From: Pseudomonas sp. Irchel s3f7
GTDB lineage: Bacteria > Pseudomonadota > Gammaproteobacteria > Pseudomonadales > Pseudomonadaceae
DNA length: 64,000 nucleotides
Assembly: GCF_900187615.1 (NCBI RefSeq)
Contig: NZ_FYDO01000006.1
Span: 169,215 to 233,214, forward strand
Reading direction: 5' to 3'
In this document: positions 34,802-46,117 of the stretch, piece after piece
Layout: every line of letters begins with the position of its first letter
How positions within the stretch are numbered: the stretch's first letter is position 1
The notes under the pieces: generated by a model
The model's input: the letters and a program-made list of their open reading frames with translations, nothing else
Database searches by the model: none
What the model was told of the DNA's origin: nothing
Program-made: the position numbers and the translations under genes

Positions 34802-35977
34802 ATGGATCTGCACATCCCGACCCTGCTGGTAGTCTCGGTCTTCGTTTTCATTCTGATGGGTTTGTTGACCTGTCATGCCTGGTGGCGTGAAACCCGTGAG
34901 CGGCCTTTGGCCTATCTGGGGGCAATGATGCTGCTGGCCGCTGTTGGTGTGGTGCTGGTCAGTTGGCGGGGTTGTGGGGTCGATATTGTCCCTCTCGTTT
35001 TCGGCAACGTGGCCCTGTTGCTGAGTGCCGCAATGAACTGGACTGCCATGCGCGTGTTTGTCGGGCGTGCACCGTCGCTGCCAGGAATCTTCGCTGGAGC
35101 AGGCACCTGGCTGATCCTGTGCCTCATTCCCGCGTTCTATGACGCGATGCCCGTGCGAGTCGTGGCGTATTCACTGCTGGCGGCCGGTTACGGCGTGCTC
35201 ACGGCAGCGGAGTTCTGCCGCAGCCGGAAAAAGCTTGAAGTCGCGTACATGCCGGCGCTGGTGCTGACGCTGTTGCACACGGCTTTCTATATCGTTCGCA
35301 GCGTGATCGATAAGAGCCTGCCTCTGGATCAGGCTCTGTCAGGCATCGGCGATGGCGTACGTTTTTTCTCCTTCATGCTGTTCGAATCCATGCTGTATGT
35401 CATCGGGATCGCTTACGTGACGCTGGCCATGGTCAAGGAGCGCGCGGAACTGAAGTTCAAGGCTGCCGCGTTTTGTGATCCGCTGACCGGGATCGGCAAC
35501 CGGCGCGCCTTCATGTCCCACGGCGAACGCTTGTTGGCCCACTGCAAGCGCCAGGAAAAGTCCGCAGCGTTACTGCTGTGCGACCTTGATCACTTCAAGC
35601 GTCTGAATGACAGCTTCGGCCATCCGATGGGGGATCAGGTGCTGATCGCATTCAGTCGAATTCTGGCAAGTCATCTGCGCACTCACGATGTGTTCGGTCG
35701 TATCGGTGGAGAAGAGTTTGCCTGCCTGCTCCAGGAGGCCGATGAGCAGGAGGCGGTTCTGGTGGCCGAACGTATGCGCCGAGCATTTTCTCAGCTGTCG
35801 ATGCTGGAGCCGGGGATGCTCAGTGTCAGTATCGGCGTCGTCACCACTCGTGAATCGGGCTACGACCTTTCGAGCCTGCTTTCACAGGCAGATGAAGCCC
35901 TGTATGGCGCCAAGCATCACGGGCGTAATCGTGTGCAAACGCTGCGCAAGTTGTACCTCAACCTCACGGATAGCTGA
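34802..35977 (+). CDS. Membrane-bound diguanylate cyclase (GGDEF)
   Basis: A 391-residue protein with seven or so N-terminal membrane segments (about residues 5-220) and a C-terminal GGDEF domain. The active site is GGEEF at residues 302-306. An inhibitory RxxD site (RTHD, residues 293-296) lies five residues before it, so product feedback is expected. It would make cyclic di-GMP in response to a signal sensed in or at the membrane. It stands alone and overlaps the end of magF by 14 bases tail to tail. Confidence 0.92.
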   Translation: MDLHIPTLLVVSVFVFILMGLLTCHAWWRETRERPLAYLGAMMLLAAVGVVLVSWRGCGVDIVPLVFGNVALLLSAAMNWTAMRVFVGRAPSLPGIFAGAGTWLILCLIPAFYDAMPVRVVAYSLLAAGYGVLTAAEFCRSRKKLEVAYMPALVLTLLHTAFYIVRSVIDKSLPLDQALSGIGDGVRFFSFMLFESMLYVIGIAYVTLAMVKERAELKFKAAAFCDPLTGIGNRRAFMSHGERLLAHCKRQEKSAALLLCDLDHFKRLNDSFGHPMGDQVLIAFSRILASHLRTHDVFGRIGGEEFACLLQEADEQEAVLVAERMRRAFSQLSMLEPGMLSVSIGVVTTRESGYDLSSLLSQADEALYGAKHHGRNRVQTLRKLYLNLTDS

Positions 35978-36776
35978 ACGACTTCACCAGCGTCAGTTCG
36001 CCCACCGCCCGCATCGGCACCAGAAAGGACTCCATTTTCTCGCTCGGTGTGCCTTCCTCGGTAATCACCGTCACCTGCGCCGTGGTCAGCGGTTGCACCG
36101 CATCCGCTTGCCCTTCTTCATCGCTGCGATACCCGCCTCCGAAGTAGTTCACATACACCAGATACTGCCCCTTGATCGGCGCGGGCATGGCGAAGATTTC
36201 CGGACCGTAGCCGGTGGTAACGTCGACATCGAGTGCCGCTCCGTTGGCGACGGCACGCTCGCCGTACCAGATGTGGGCGCCGTCGGGGGTGATCAGGTGC
36301 AGGTCCAGGTCGGTGCCGTCGCTGTCCCACGCCAGCAATACGCGGAGTTTGGCCGGGGTGGCGCCGCCGCTGCTGTTGAGGAACTGCGTGCGGTGCCGTT
36401 GCTGGCCATCGGGGCTTCGCACTTCGACACTGTTGCTGCCGTCAGGAAATGAGAATGGTCGGTCGAAGCGGCCGGCGGGATCGATTTTCAGGGGCATGCT
36501 GACGCCGTTGACGATCAAACGACCGGGCTCTGTGGATTTGGGTGTGCCTTTGATCTGGCCGCTGATGCGTGCGGTCTTGGCCTGCCCCGCCGGGGTGTTC
36601 ACCGACGAGGCCGGGTAGTTGACGGTCTGACGAAAACTTTCGCCTTCACCGTCAGGGGCACCACTGCGCCAGCCGCCGACGGGCGTGTCGAGTTTGACGC
36701 TGTCTGCTGCCGAAGCCCATGGCAACGCCGTCAGGGACAGAAGAAACAGCATGAGCTGTGGATAACGGAGTTTCAT
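35964..36776 (-). CDS. magF: DUF2135 periplasmic protein, last gene of macroglobulin operon
   Basis: A 270-residue secreted protein with signal peptide (ends near PWASA) and a DUF2135 domain whose core is LAWDSDGTDLDLHLITPDG, then IFAMPAPIKGQYLVYVNYFG. It corresponds to E. coli YfaP and P. aeruginosa MagF. No enzymatic motif is visible; the fold is probably a beta-sandwich acting as a partner in a periplasmic complex. It lies 3 bases after magE and has a paralogue (magA) at the head of the operon. Confidence 0.85.
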   Translation of the reverse strand: MKLRYPQLMLFLLSLTALPWASAADSVKLDTPVGGWRSGAPDGEGESFRQTVNYPASSVNTPAGQAKTARISGQIKGTPKSTEPGRLIVNGVSMPLKIDPAGRFDRPFSFPDGSNSVEVRSPDGQQRHRTQFLNSSGGATPAKLRVLLAWDSDGTDLDLHLITPDGAHIWYGERAVANGAALDVDVTTGYGPEIFAMPAPIKGQYLVYVNYFGGGYRSDEEGQADAVQPLTTAQVTVITEEGTPSEKMESFLVPMRAVGELTLVKSFSYP

Positions 36777-36779
36777 GGA

Positions 36780-38399
36780 CTATTCCAGCAAGAGGTGGCG
36801 GGCGAGCCCTTCGATGTAGGTTTCATCCTGGCCGTTGGGATGCGCTTCGAAGGCCAGGTGCAGGTATTCGTGGGTCAGGTCGAGTCGGTCTTGCAGCGAC
36901 AGCACGCCGCGCACATAAATGCGCTGGCGTTCGCGGTCAACGTAGGGCCGGCCGAACGCCAGGCGGCACACGGCGAAGCTGCTGACTTCGTTGTAGCCGG
37001 TTTCGCTTTCCAGGCGCGGGCGCCAGGTGCGGCGCTGCGTTTTCAGCCAGTCTTGGGCGGCGGGCAGCGCTTCGCAGGAAGCGACCGGATTGTCCCAGCG
37101 GCTGAGGCTGGCGCGTGGGTAAGCGTGGAGCAGGATCGCGTCGTAACGTTGGCCAGCGCTGGCTTGCTCGACGGCTTGCTGCCAGGACAGTTTGTCCGGA
37201 CCTGGTTGATCGGAATGGTAGGTGACGGTGCTGCCCGCCAGCACCAGGTCGCTGGTCCACGCGGCGATGTTGCGCGACTCGGCGCTGGCCGGACGCGGTG
37301 CAACGCGCTGACGGCTGCTGCTGTCGTCGATACTCAGGCAATCGCCATGACGCGTGGCGTTTTGCAGCAGGTATGTGCGGATGGCCACGGCCAGGGCTTT
37401 GGCGGCTTCAACCGGTTCGGCGCTGGCTTCACGTTGCAGAACCCGGGCGACGTATTCTTCGCGATCCACACGGGCAACGAGCGTGTCGTTCAGCAGAAAA
37501 AGTTCGCCGTCGCTGTGAATATCCAGCGCGTTACCGTTCATGAACTCGACACGATAAGCGCCCCGCAAGACGCCAGCGGCTACCACGCTTTCGCCCGACA
37601 ACACGCGCCGCAGCGGGTATCGCGAAAACAGCCCGACTTCAACACAACGGTCCGCATCGGCCGGCCATTCAACCGGAATGACCGACGCCAACGCCGGCGC
37701 ATAGTCACGCAAAACCCGCTGACTGGTCCCGCGCCCACCGGCCCAGATCGGCTCTGCGTCTGCCGTCCAGCCGGCAAACCCGCCCTGACGTGATGCGGCA
37801 TCCTGATCCCCCAACCAGCTCCAGGTTTTCACCCGCAAGCGGCTGCCGAGTTCGCCTGCGACATTGCCATCCGCCGCATTCAGTACCACATCGAGCAACA
37901 CACGCCGGGCCTGATCCTGTGCCGGCATGACCGCCAGCACCTTCAACAGCGCCGCCACCGAAACCCGTGTGGCCGGTTGCAGCGAAGGTAAATCGAGTAG
38001 CCATTCCGGTGCTTGCCGCGCCTGCCAATACACCCGCCAATCGGCGTCCTTGATGCCCAACCGCGCCGGTTCGAAATACAAACCACAGGATTTCACCAGC
38101 GCCTGATCCCGTTCGATCTTGCCGCCCGATGTGCAGCAGTAAACTTCTTCCTTCGACTGCCCACGACATTCATAGGCCGGTTCTCGTGCGCCGGTATCCA
38201 CCAGCCAGGCATAGACAAACAACTTCCACACACTGCCCAGCGGCGCCTGCAAATCTGCGGGCAACGGCTCGCGAGAGATCGCTTGAGCACGATTCAACGA
38301 CAACAATTCGCCCTTGAATGCCACGCGTAGCGGTTCGTCCTGCGCCATTGCCAGCGCAGGAATCAAACACAACAGCCACCCGAGCAGAGGCCGCCACAC
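36780..38399 (-). CDS. magE: DUF2300 multidomain periplasmic protein of the macroglobulin operon
   Basis: A 539-residue protein (YfaQ/MagE type) with a signal peptide. I read three parts. Residues about 50-230 resemble a penicillin-binding/beta-lactamase fold: SVWK (56-59) in the SxxK place, SCG (104-106) for SxN, and KTW (191-193) for KTG, then an AGW-like strand. Residues about 300-360 resemble SpoIID (VDREEYVARVLQREA, EAAKALAVAIRTYLLQN). The C-terminus has HEYLH (510-514), an HExxH zinc-peptidase motif followed by a glutamate-bearing helix. The start GTG 38399 lies one base after the magD stop; the frame upstream only overlaps magD. Function unproven, but the parts all point to peptidoglycan. 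Confidence 0.82.
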   Translation of the reverse strand: MWRPLLGWLLCLIPALAMAQDEPLRVAFKGELLSLNRAQAISREPLPADLQAPLGSVWKLFVYAWLVDTGAREPAYECRGQSKEEVYCCTSGGKIERDQALVKSCGLYFEPARLGIKDADWRVYWQARQAPEWLLDLPSLQPATRVSVAALLKVLAVMPAQDQARRVLLDVVLNAADGNVAGELGSRLRVKTWSWLGDQDAASRQGGFAGWTADAEPIWAGGRGTSQRVLRDYAPALASVIPVEWPADADRCVEVGLFSRYPLRRVLSGESVVAAGVLRGAYRVEFMNGNALDIHSDGELFLLNDTLVARVDREEYVARVLQREASAEPVEAAKALAVAIRTYLLQNATRHGDCLSIDDSSSRQRVAPRPASAESRNIAAWTSDLVLAGSTVTYHSDQPGPDKLSWQQAVEQASAGQRYDAILLHAYPRASLSRWDNPVASCEALPAAQDWLKTQRRTWRPRLESETGYNEVSSFAVCRLAFGRPYVDRERQRIYVRGVLSLQDRLDLTHEYLHLAFEAHPNGQDETYIEGLARHLLLE

Positions 38400-38400
38400 G

Positions 38401-41400
38401 TCAGTGAACCGTGACCTGACCGAGGGCCGGTTTCTGTTCCCGGGCCTGATGTTGTGGCGCATAGACCTGAGTGAAACGCACCGGCGGCAGGTTGAACTGG
38501 CCTTTTTGCGAGAAGCGCACCAAATGCCGCAGACGCAGTTCACCGCTCAAGGCATCGAGCGGAATGGCGTAGGCCATTTGCCCCGGCTCGAAACGTGCCT
38601 TTTCCAGTGCGCTCGGTTCGGTGCCGGCCTTGCCCATGAGCTTGATGCCCCAGGTCGTACGCTCGACATCTGCGCCCGGTGGCAACGGCACTTCGAGCAT
38701 GCCGTAGCGCAGCGGTTTGGCGGCTTTGCTGGTGACGATCACTTCGTCCAGATACAGGCTGTCGCTGGACAGCGGCGCGCTGCCGCCCGCTTCCAGTTTG
38801 AAGGTGAATGCTTCATCTCCCGGCACCAGACGCGACAGACGACGGGTGATGGTGACCGCCATCGGATCGACCACCGCTTGTTGGCTTTGGAAGCTCAACG
38901 CGGCACGCAGCGGACGCTCTTGCACCCCGGTCAGTGACAACACGGCTGGCACCGGCGCAGCCCCCTGCCACGTCCAATACATTTCACCGGAAGCGCCATG
39001 CTGCTTCTTCCAGCCGTCACCCGGCGCGAGTGCGATCGTAGGCGACGCCTGTTCGATACTGCGTTGCAGCCAGGTAAGCGCCAGCGCACGTTCCAAAGTT
39101 GATTGCTGCGGCAACAGGCGTTGCAACAATGCTTGAGCATGAGCCTGATCGAACGGTTGCAGCGACAGGCTCAGCGCTTCGGCAAACGGTTGGGAACTGA
39201 CCGCCAATCGTTGCTGCGCATCGGCCAGTTGCCGGTTGAAAGTCTCTGGCAGAGCGACCTTGGATTGTTTGGCCAAGGAGGCCGTCAACACACGTGCGGC
39301 GGCCAGACCGAGAGCAGAATCCGGGTCGCTCATGACGAGGCTGTCTTCGCCATCCTCCATCAGGTTCGCGGCAGTGCCCTCGCCCGCTTTCGACAGATCA
39401 TCCATCAAACCGCTGAGCAGCGTATTGACCGGCAATTGCATCTGTTTGGCGAATGAAAGAATCAGCGCACGCTGCAACAACGGCGTGTTCTTCGCCTGTT
39501 TCGCGTACACCTCCAACACACGCTGCCAATGCTCCGGCGGCAGGCTCAGCTCCAACACCTGGCTGGCGTGCCAGTCGGCGTAATACGCGTAAGCGGTGAG
39601 GAACGCATCCGGCTCGCCGTCCATGCCCCACCAGGTGAACGCGGCCGACGGACCGGCCATTTGCACCAGACGCAATCGGCTGTTCTGCATGATCAGGCGC
39701 AAGCGATCGCGGACCTGAGGATTGGCTGCCAAGGTCGGGTAAGCGATGCTCAGCGGCAACAGGCGACTGGCCGTTTGCTCGACGCCGCCGTAGGGATAAC
39801 TCAGCAGATCATCCAGCGCCGAGCGGAACAGTGCTTGCGGGCTGTCGTCCAGCCGCAGGCGGATGTCCGTTGCATCGGCCGGCAAGGTCAACGGTGTATC
39901 GCCGGTGGCGACGTCCAGGTTTTGGCTTTGCGTGACCTGCCAGCCTTCACCGGTCGCCGTCAGTTGCACGGCCAAGGCATCCGCGGGTTTGCCGTCCAGC
40001 AGCAACTCGGCGGTCCACTCACCGCTGGCCAGCGGGAATGCCCGCAAGGCGATGTAATTGATGCCGCTATTGAGCGTGACGGGCAGGCGCTGTTCGGAGC
40101 CCGCGTAACGGGTCACCAGTTCGGCCTTGACCGGTTTTTCGGCCTGACTGAACGCGAACACACCGAGGTCCGGTTTGTCACCGCTGCGGAATCGGGTCGG
40201 GCCGCTCCACTTCAGGTACAGCGGTTTTGCCGAGCGCACGAATTGTTTCTTCTGCCCGACCTGTCCGTCATCGGCGATGGCCCGCGCCGTGATGCGCCAG
40301 CGGGTCAGCGAGTCAGGCATCTTGAAGGTGAAACGGTTTTTTCCATTGGCATCGGTCAGCAACTCCGGTTGCCACGCAGCGGTGTCGACGTCTTCGCGAC
40401 GCGGCCGCTCCAGCACTTTCACTCCGCGCTCGCTGCGATTAGCTTTACCCGGCGCACCTGGGCTGCCCGGTAATGCCACGTCGTAACTGATGAACGACAG
40501 GCTGGCGCTGGTGCGCACGTTGTTGCGTCGAGGATGGTAGAAAAACTGGTCGATGGTCGGCGCCACTTCCGGTTGCAGCGCGTAGACCATTTCGTCGACC
40601 ACGCTGACGGTCAGATGCGCCGGAATCGGTTTGCCGGCGAACAGTGTGGTCAGGTCCACCGAGACCGTTTCGCCCGGCTGATAGGTCTCTTTATCCGTCG
40701 CGATGGCCACGTCGATCTGCGGCGTTATCACCTTGATGCCGGCGTTCTGGAAGCTGTACTGACCGCCCTTGGTGTAGAGCACCGAGAACGTCAGGTTCGG
40801 CGCAAAACCGTCCCGCACAGGAATGCGTGCGCGGTATTGGGTGTCGCTGAGCTTTTCCATCTTCAGCCAGTCCCCGCCCTTGGACAGCAGCGCGGTGGCT
40901 TCGACCTTGTCGCGTTCCAGCGACAGCAGCGCATCACTGATCGGCTCGGGAAACGTGATCAACGCCAGCGCTTCATCGCCAGCCTTGTACTCGGGTTTGT
41001 CGAGGACGATTTCCACGGTGCCGGGGACCGCTTTGACACCTTCACCCGTGACCGAATGTCCGGTCGCGCCGAGCGTGCGGCCATGGTCATCGCGCAGTGT
41101 CAGGTTGTAAGTGCCGGGACGCTCGAAGGCCAGGGTGAAGCCTTTGTCGGTTGCCGCCAGTTTGCCTTCGCCCGTGCTCTGATCTTCCAGGCGGACCCAA
41201 CCGTAACTGCTTGGCGTCACCGCTTGCGCCTGCTCGCCTTCGCGGGCGTAGCTGAACCCAACCTTGTCGCCCACCGCGCTGAACCGTTGCGGCGCGCTCA
41301 AACGGAAATTCGCCGCACCGCGATCGATGAGGATTTCCTTGGTGGTCTTGACCCGATACGCCGCACCATCACTGGCGAAAACAGTGAGCATGTAGCGGCT

Positions 41401-42960
41401 CGGTTTTTCAGCCGCCGGCAGATCGAGCGTCGCGTTGCCTTTGGCGTCGGTGGTCAGTTCCGTGCTGGTCAACTCCACCGGGAATTGCCCGAGGTATTGC
41501 AGTTCGTTGTCGACCATCGACAGTTGCTGGGCGCGCAGGCTCAAGCTCAACTTGGCATTCGCCACCGGTTTCCCGTCCGGGTACAACAGCACCAGATTGC
41601 CCTTGACCGGCTCGCCGGTGCGGTAATCCGGCTTGGCCAGGTTCAGGGAAACCTCGAAGTGCGGCTTGATGTATTCGGCCACGCGGAACGCACTGCTGTA
41701 GACCTGATCCTTGTAGCTGAAACGCAACTCGTAGCCACCGGCCACGGCGTTGTCCGGCAACTGAAAGCGACCCTGGGTGCCAGCCTTGGAATCCAGTTTC
41801 AGGTCGAGAGACTGCAGTGCCGTACCCGTCGCATCCAGCACGGTCACGTTGACGTCGGCAGCGGTGGGCTGCACCGAATCCCGAGCATTCTTGAACTCGC
41901 GCCCGACGATTTTCAGCGACACCCAATCCCCCGGCCGGTACAGCGGCCGGTCGGTGAAGGCATAGAGTTTGGTGTCGTAGATTTCACTGTCGTAGTAGAA
42001 GTTTTCCGAGACGAACACCCCACCCTCTTCGTCCTCACCAATCACGAACGAGCGCTCGGGGCTGACGTGTTTCAGGCGCAGCAAACCGTCGGCATCGGTG
42101 GCACCGCTGCTCATCACGCCGAGGCCATCGGTCCACAACACATTGACCTTGGGCACCGAGCTGCCTTCGTGTTTGCGCGCCGCCCACACCAGCAATTCGT
42201 CACCGGCGATCTTGCTGACCGCCACGGTGTTTGAGACGAAGACCATGGTGGTCGCGCGGTACTTGCCGATCAACGCTTCCACCAGATACAGACCCGGTTT
42301 CAGGTTGCCCAACGGGATATACACGTTGCCCGGCGCCTCACTGACAAACTCACTGGAAGACCCTGCCAGGTTAACGCCCGCTGGCGGCTGAATCGGCTTG
42401 GCTTGCCACAGTGGATAACGGAACTGGCTGACCACCGGCAAACCCGGAATCAGTGCAAATTGCGGCTGCGCGTCGTAGGGCGTTGGCGCGACCATGGCGT
42501 TGCCCATCTTCAGTTCCGGCACTTCCTCGGTGACCTGTTGACGCGACTCGTAGGAAAACGCCCGCTGCATCACCCGACGGGATTTGCGGTACCAGTTGTC
42601 CCACAGGTAAGCCAACGTATTGGACAATCCTTCACCCTTGAACTGGCCGTCACTGACCACGCGGTGCAGGTTCTTTTGGCGCTTGAGGAAATCCAGCGGC
42701 TTGTCGATGCGATACACCCGAATGTCGGCGCCACCGTACGGTTCCATGCGATAGCGCCGGTAGTCACGACCCGGCGCCTCGAGGCGCACCATCGCCTGTT
42801 CATCGCTGGCGAAACTGCTGTCGGCCAGCAGGAAAAAACTTTCGCCCGCCACCGGCGTGTAGCCGCTTGGCTCGACGGTGTCGTCGGCATTGACCGCCGA
42901 GAACGGCAGTATCAACACCAACAGCAGAGACAGAAAACGCAGCATGCGGGCACCGGTCAT
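38401..42960 (-). CDS. magD: Alpha-2-macroglobulin-like periplasmic protein (thioester-less type)
   Basis: A 1519-residue bacterial alpha-2-macroglobulin homologue (YfaS/MagD). It has a Sec signal peptide ([15 protein letters not shown]...NA), several MG beta-sandwich domains including the MG2 region around [20 protein letters not shown], the bait/alpha-2-macroglobulin region with [20 protein letters not shown], and a terpenoid-cyclase-like toroid. Where thioester members have CxEQ, this one has GGVEQ (about residues 1058-1062), so it cannot form the covalent trap; this is normal for the YfaS class. Family members are thought to trap or manage proteases and, in P. aeruginosa, to associate with cell-wall synthesis. 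The start is fixed by the 4-base ATGA overlap with magC; the open frame runs further upstream. Confidence 0.93.
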   Translation of the reverse strand: MTGARMLRFLSLLLVLILPFSAVNADDTVEPSGYTPVAGESFFLLADSSFASDEQAMVRLEAPGRDYRRYRMEPYGGADIRVYRIDKPLDFLKRQKNLHRVVSDGQFKGEGLSNTLAYLWDNWYRKSRRVMQRAFSYESRQQVTEEVPELKMGNAMVAPTPYDAQPQFALIPGLPVVSQFRYPLWQAKPIQPPAGVNLAGSSSEFVSEAPGNVYIPLGNLKPGLYLVEALIGKYRATTMVFVSNTVAVSKIAGDELLVWAARKHEGSSVPKVNVLWTDGLGVMSSGATDADGLLRLKHVSPERSFVIGEDEEGGVFVSENFYYDSEIYDTKLYAFTDRPLYRPGDWVSLKIVGREFKNARDSVQPTAADVNVTVLDATGTALQSLDLKLDSKAGTQGRFQLPDNAVAGGYELRFSYKDQVYSSAFRVAEYIKPHFEVSLNLAKPDYRTGEPVKGNLVLLYPDGKPVANAKLSLSLRAQQLSMVDNELQYLGQFPVELTSTELTTDAKGNATLDLPAAEKPSRYMLTVFASDGAAYRVKTTKEILIDRGAANFRLSAPQRFSAVGDKVGFSYAREGEQAQAVTPSSYGWVRLEDQSTGEGKLAATDKGFTLAFERPGTYNLTLRDDHGRTLGATGHSVTGEGVKAVPGTVEIVLDKPEYKAGDEALALITFPEPISDALLSLERDKVEATALLSKGGDWLKMEKLSDTQYRARIPVRDGFAPNLTFSVLYTKGGQYSFQNAGIKVITPQIDVAIATDKETYQPGETVSVDLTTLFAGKPIPAHLTVSVVDEMVYALQPEVAPTIDQFFYHPRRNNVRTSASLSFISYDVALPGSPGAPGKANRSERGVKVLERPRREDVDTAAWQPELLTDANGKNRFTFKMPDSLTRWRITARAIADDGQVGQKKQFVRSAKPLYLKWSGPTRFRSGDKPDLGVFAFSQAEKPVKAELVTRYAGSEQRLPVTLNSGINYIALRAFPLASGEWTAELLLDGKPADALAVQLTATGEGWQVTQSQNLDVATGDTPLTLPADATDIRLRLDDSPQALFRSALDDLLSYPYGGVEQTASRLLPLSIAYPTLAANPQVRDRLRLIMQNSRLRLVQMAGPSAAFTWWGMDGEPDAFLTAYAYYADWHASQVLELSLPPEHWQRVLEVYAKQAKNTPLLQRALILSFAKQMQLPVNTLLSGLMDDLSKAGEGTAANLMEDGEDSLVMSDPDSALGLAAARVLTASLAKQSKVALPETFNRQLADAQQRLAVSSQPFAEALSLSLQPFDQAHAQALLQRLLPQQSTLERALALTWLQRSIEQASPTIALAPGDGWKKQHGASGEMYWTWQGAAPVPAVLSLTGVQERPLRAALSFQSQQAVVDPMAVTITRRLSRLVPGDEAFTFKLEAGGSAPLSSDSLYLDEVIVTSKAAKPLRYGMLEVPLPPGADVERTTWGIKLMGKAGTEPSALEKARFEPGQMAYAIPLDALSGELRLRHLVRFSQKGQFNLPPVRFTQVYAPQHQAREQKPALGQVTVH

Positions 42961-43607
42961 TGGGAGAGAAAATTCAGTCGATAGACGCCGATGAAGTTGG
43001 GGTTGGCTGCATCGGGTATCCATCGCGTGTCCTTCCATGTCATGAGTTGCTGCAGGCTTGCCGAACGCATGCCGTTGTCGGTGGGGGTGGTGGAGCCGGT
43101 GTGATAGGCGATGTAGCGGCCCATCCAGATCATCAGGTGCTGATCGTCGCCCTGATCGAAAAACATCAGGTCGCCAGGACGAGCTTGAGACACATCGCGA
43201 CTGACCAGATGACTGTTGAACTGAATCAGTTTGATCGCGTTGACATACGGCCCGACCTTGCCGCCGCCCTGCTGCCATTGCTGGGCGAGACGACGCTGGG
43301 CATCGCTCAGTTGCAACTCCGGCGGCAGGTAGCGATTGGACAGGCCATTGCTGCGCAGCCATTTGTCGTCATGGATTTTCAGCGCTTCATTGGCGGCAAA
43401 CCGCACCAGCCCGGCGCAGTCCTGTTGATACCAGCGCGGGCTCGGGCCCTGGCTCAATTGCTCCTGGGCGATGCGCACAAACCAGGCGCGGAAGACCTGG
43501 GATTGCTGCGGGTCGAGCGCGGGCGCTTCGATGGCCCGGGCGCCGGCACTCAGCAGCAAAGCGAGTAAACCAAGGCTGCGGATCAGTGCGCTCACAGGGC
43601 TTTCCAT
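42957..43607 (-). CDS. magC: DUF1175 protein of the macroglobulin operon, NlpC/P60-like
   Basis: A 216-residue secreted protein (YfaT/MagC). After a signal peptide (ends near GARA) it shows [16 protein letters not shown] with Cys64, then [20 protein letters not shown] with His147, and IAYHTG with His159. This order (Cys, PGDL, His, His) is that of NlpC/P60 peptidoglycan peptidases, so a cell-wall amidase or peptidase role is inferred. ATG 43607 is inside the end of magB; a GTG at 43595 is another possible start. The stop overlaps the magD start. Confidence 0.85.
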   Translation of the reverse strand: MESPVSALIRSLGLLALLLSAGARAIEAPALDPQQSQVFRAWFVRIAQEQLSQGPSPRWYQQDCAGLVRFAANEALKIHDDKWLRSNGLSNRYLPPELQLSDAQRRLAQQWQQGGGKVGPYVNAIKLIQFNSHLVSRDVSQARPGDLMFFDQGDDQHLMIWMGRYIAYHTGSTTPTDNGMRSASLQQLMTWKDTRWIPDAANPNFIGVYRLNFLSQ

Positions 43608-45289
43608 TCCAGCGGCAGCCATTGCCAATGGCCGTCGGGCTCACTGCCTTCGGGCAAGGTCAGCGCATATTTGCCGTAACCGCCGAGCTTGCGCAGTTTC
43701 GGAATCAGGTAGGTTTGCGCGGCGTTGAAGAACACCGGTTCCATGTCTTGGGGCAGGCTGTCGAGGGTTTCCTGCTGCATCAGTTGCGCCATGGATTCCG
43801 GGCCGAAGTACACCGGCATCAGCAGGTCTTTGGGCACCACATCGGCCATCGGTGGGAAGCGTTTATCGAGGGTGCCGAGGGCCTTGTCGACGAGTTTGTC
43901 GTCGAGGGAAAACAGCAGCGTCGAACCGTGCCGCGCCAGACTCACACGCATGAATGCCTTGCCGCTGATCGCCTCCGGATTCTCGGCGTCCTTGGCTTTG
44001 TACGGGCCAAAACTGGAACTGACTTGCCGCTGCCACTGATGGCTCTGCGCTTCCTGTTTTTCCACAACCGGGAACACGTGCTCGTCGACGTTGCTTTCAT
44101 AGGCACCGACCATCGAACCAAACAACTGGCCCAGATCGCCATCGAGTTTGTCGCCATCCTCATCATTCAGACTGGCCACCAGCAACGGCGTGTACAGCCG
44201 CGAGTCGGCGTACCAGCACAGGCCCGCCGCGCCGGCCATCTGTTCGGTCAACGCTTTGGCCACGCGGTCTTCGGCACCGAGTTTCACCAGCAGCGGTTTC
44301 TGCTGTTCCGCCGCCAGCGGTAGCGCTACGCAAGCGCTGGCGCCCATGGGCATGGCTTGCCAGATCGGCTTGAAATCGAAGTCGGGTTGATTGTCCAGCT
44401 CGTCCATGGCCAGAAAGCTGTGCCAGCCCTTGTCGTCCATGTCGAAACGCAGGCCGGCGAAATTTGGAATGAAACGCTGATACCCCATGGCCAACACACT
44501 GGCATTGACCGACAGGCGTTGCTTCACGTCCGGCGCGCGGGGTGGCAGGCCGAAGGCTTCGGGGAACAGTTTTTCGCCGTTGAGCAACGCGGCAAGTGCG
44601 GTAGTCGAGACACCGCCTGGTTCCGCGACGGCACCGCCTTGAGGGTCGTAGAGTTTCGCCGGATTGGACAACACCACCAGTTTGTCGCCATGGGAAGCGA
44701 ACAGCAGCGCCTTGCTGGCGTTGTAGTTGAGTTGATAGAGCGCCACATCGTCGGCACCGACTTTCACATCTGCGATTTTGCTCAGCTGCGAATCATCCAG
44801 CGCCACTTTCGCCAGCGGTTCCAGCACCTTGGCCAGGCCGCCACGATCCATCACCAGCAGGAAATCCTTGAGCCGGCCATCCACTCCGCGCCACAACGCC
44901 ACATCTGCCGGTTGATCGAACAGTTGCTCGATCAGCGTGTCCTGAAACTTCAGGTCATGCTCGTAAATGATCCGCCGCAAGCTGCCGATCAACCCGAGGC
45001 GATCGGCGTGGGTTTCGTAGTAGAAAACAAAATCCTCAGTCAGGGTTTCCTTGAGGAACGGCACGGCCAGCAGGTCCTTGGGCAACTGGCTCAAGGAATG
45101 GGTTTCGAGCAAACCGTCGGGGCGGCTCATGCCGAGTTTTTCCGCCGCCAGTTGCGGTGCCGGGGCTTTGTTTTTTTGCATCAGCCAGCCCATGCCGGCG
45201 ACCACGCCCGCGACCAGGCACAGCCCGACGACAATGGCTGGCCAACGGCGGGACGGTTTGGCGGCCGGCGTTGCAGTGTTTTCGCTCAT
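43592..45289 (-). CDS. magB: DUF2138 membrane-anchored protein of the macroglobulin operon
   Basis: A 565-residue protein (YfaA/MagB) with one N-terminal membrane segment ([20 protein letters not shown], about residues 16-36), which would leave the rest in the periplasm. No known catalytic motif is seen. The start is ATG 45289 ([11 protein letters not shown]). It is the second gene of the operon and overlaps magC. Confidence 0.87.
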   Translation of the reverse strand: MSENTATPAAKPSRRWPAIVVGLCLVAGVVAGMGWLMQKNKAPAPQLAAEKLGMSRPDGLLETHSLSQLPKDLLAVPFLKETLTEDFVFYYETHADRLGLIGSLRRIIYEHDLKFQDTLIEQLFDQPADVALWRGVDGRLKDFLLVMDRGGLAKVLEPLAKVALDDSQLSKIADVKVGADDVALYQLNYNASKALLFASHGDKLVVLSNPAKLYDPQGGAVAEPGGVSTTALAALLNGEKLFPEAFGLPPRAPDVKQRLSVNASVLAMGYQRFIPNFAGLRFDMDDKGWHSFLAMDELDNQPDFDFKPIWQAMPMGASACVALPLAAEQQKPLLVKLGAEDRVAKALTEQMAGAAGLCWYADSRLYTPLLVASLNDEDGDKLDGDLGQLFGSMVGAYESNVDEHVFPVVEKQEAQSHQWQRQVSSSFGPYKAKDAENPEAISGKAFMRVSLARHGSTLLFSLDDKLVDKALGTLDKRFPPMADVVPKDLLMPVYFGPESMAQLMQQETLDSLPQDMEPVFFNAAQTYLIPKLRKLGGYGKYALTLPEGSEPDGHWQWLPLEWKAL

Positions 45290-45325
45290 ATTCACAAAAC
45301 CCAGTTCATCCGTGGAGCGGGATGC

Positions 45326-46117
45326 TTAATAGTTGAAAGTCTTGACCAGCAGCAGGTCACCGATCGCGCGCAGGGGCACGATGAAGGTCTCGCGTTTTTC
45401 GTCGACGGTGTTTTCGTTGAGCACCAGGTTGATCTGTGAAGTGATCACCTCGTTCTGGTTGCCGGCCTCATCGAAGTTATAGCCGCCGCTGCCGAAGTTG
45501 CCCCAGTAGTTCACGTAAACCAGATAGGTGCCGTGCAGCGGTGCGGTCATGGTGAACATTTCCGGACCCGGGCCGTCGACGCCGTCCGGGTCGAGGCCAC
45601 CGCCGTTGGTCAAGGCCGAGTGGGCCCAGAACGCATGCTGACCGTCAGGTGTGACGATATGCAGATCGAGCTCGGCTTTCGGATCGTCCCAACCCAGCAC
45701 CACACGAATCCGTGCAGGCGTGCGCAGGTTGTTGGCTTCATAGAATTGAACGCGTTTGAGGGACTGGCCTTCGGCGCTGCGCACTTCGACACTGTTGGAA
45801 CCGGCACCGAACGCGTACGGTCGGGCAAAACGACCTTGATCGTCGGTATACAGGTTCAAGGGATTGCCGTTGACCGCCAGGGTGTGTGGCCCGCGCGGGG
45901 TGCCAAGGGCCTTGAGTCTGCCTTCGATCATCGTGCGATTGCGCTGCACGCCCCGATCAATCGGCGGCGTGGGATAGGCGACTCGCGGGTTTTCGCTACG
46001 GTCCAGCAAACCGTTGAAACGCCAGCCGCCCACCGGTTCCGACAACTCGGCACTCGCCGCGGCCGCAAGCATTGGCGCGCAGGCCAGCCCGATCAGCAAC
46101 AAAAGAAATGAGCGCAT
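45326..46117 (-). CDS. magA: DUF2135 periplasmic protein, first gene of macroglobulin operon
   Basis: A 263-residue paralogue of MagF with signal peptide (MRSFLLLLIGLACAPMLAA) and the DUF2135 core VVLGWDDPKAELDLHIVTPD and GTYLVYVNYWGNFG. ATG 46117 has AGGAGG about six bases upstream. Two DUF2135 proteins bracketing the operon is the arrangement in P. aeruginosa magA-F; E. coli has only one. Confidence 0.86.
   Translation of the reverse strand: MRSFLLLLIGLACAPMLAAAASAELSEPVGGWRFNGLLDRSENPRVAYPTPPIDRGVQRNRTMIEGRLKALGTPRGPHTLAVNGNPLNLYTDDQGRFARPYAFGAGSNSVEVRSAEGQSLKRVQFYEANNLRTPARIRVVLGWDDPKAELDLHIVTPDGQHAFWAHSALTNGGGLDPDGVDGPGPEMFTMTAPLHGTYLVYVNYWGNFGSGGYNFDEAGNQNEVITSQINLVLNENTVDEKRETFIVPLRAIGDLLLVKTFNY

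Noticed and set aside
40534..42234. 566-codon open frame on the plus strand opposite magD
   Set aside because: Mirror frame of a high-GC gene; no family resemblance, no ribosome site, and magD opposite is a clear gene.
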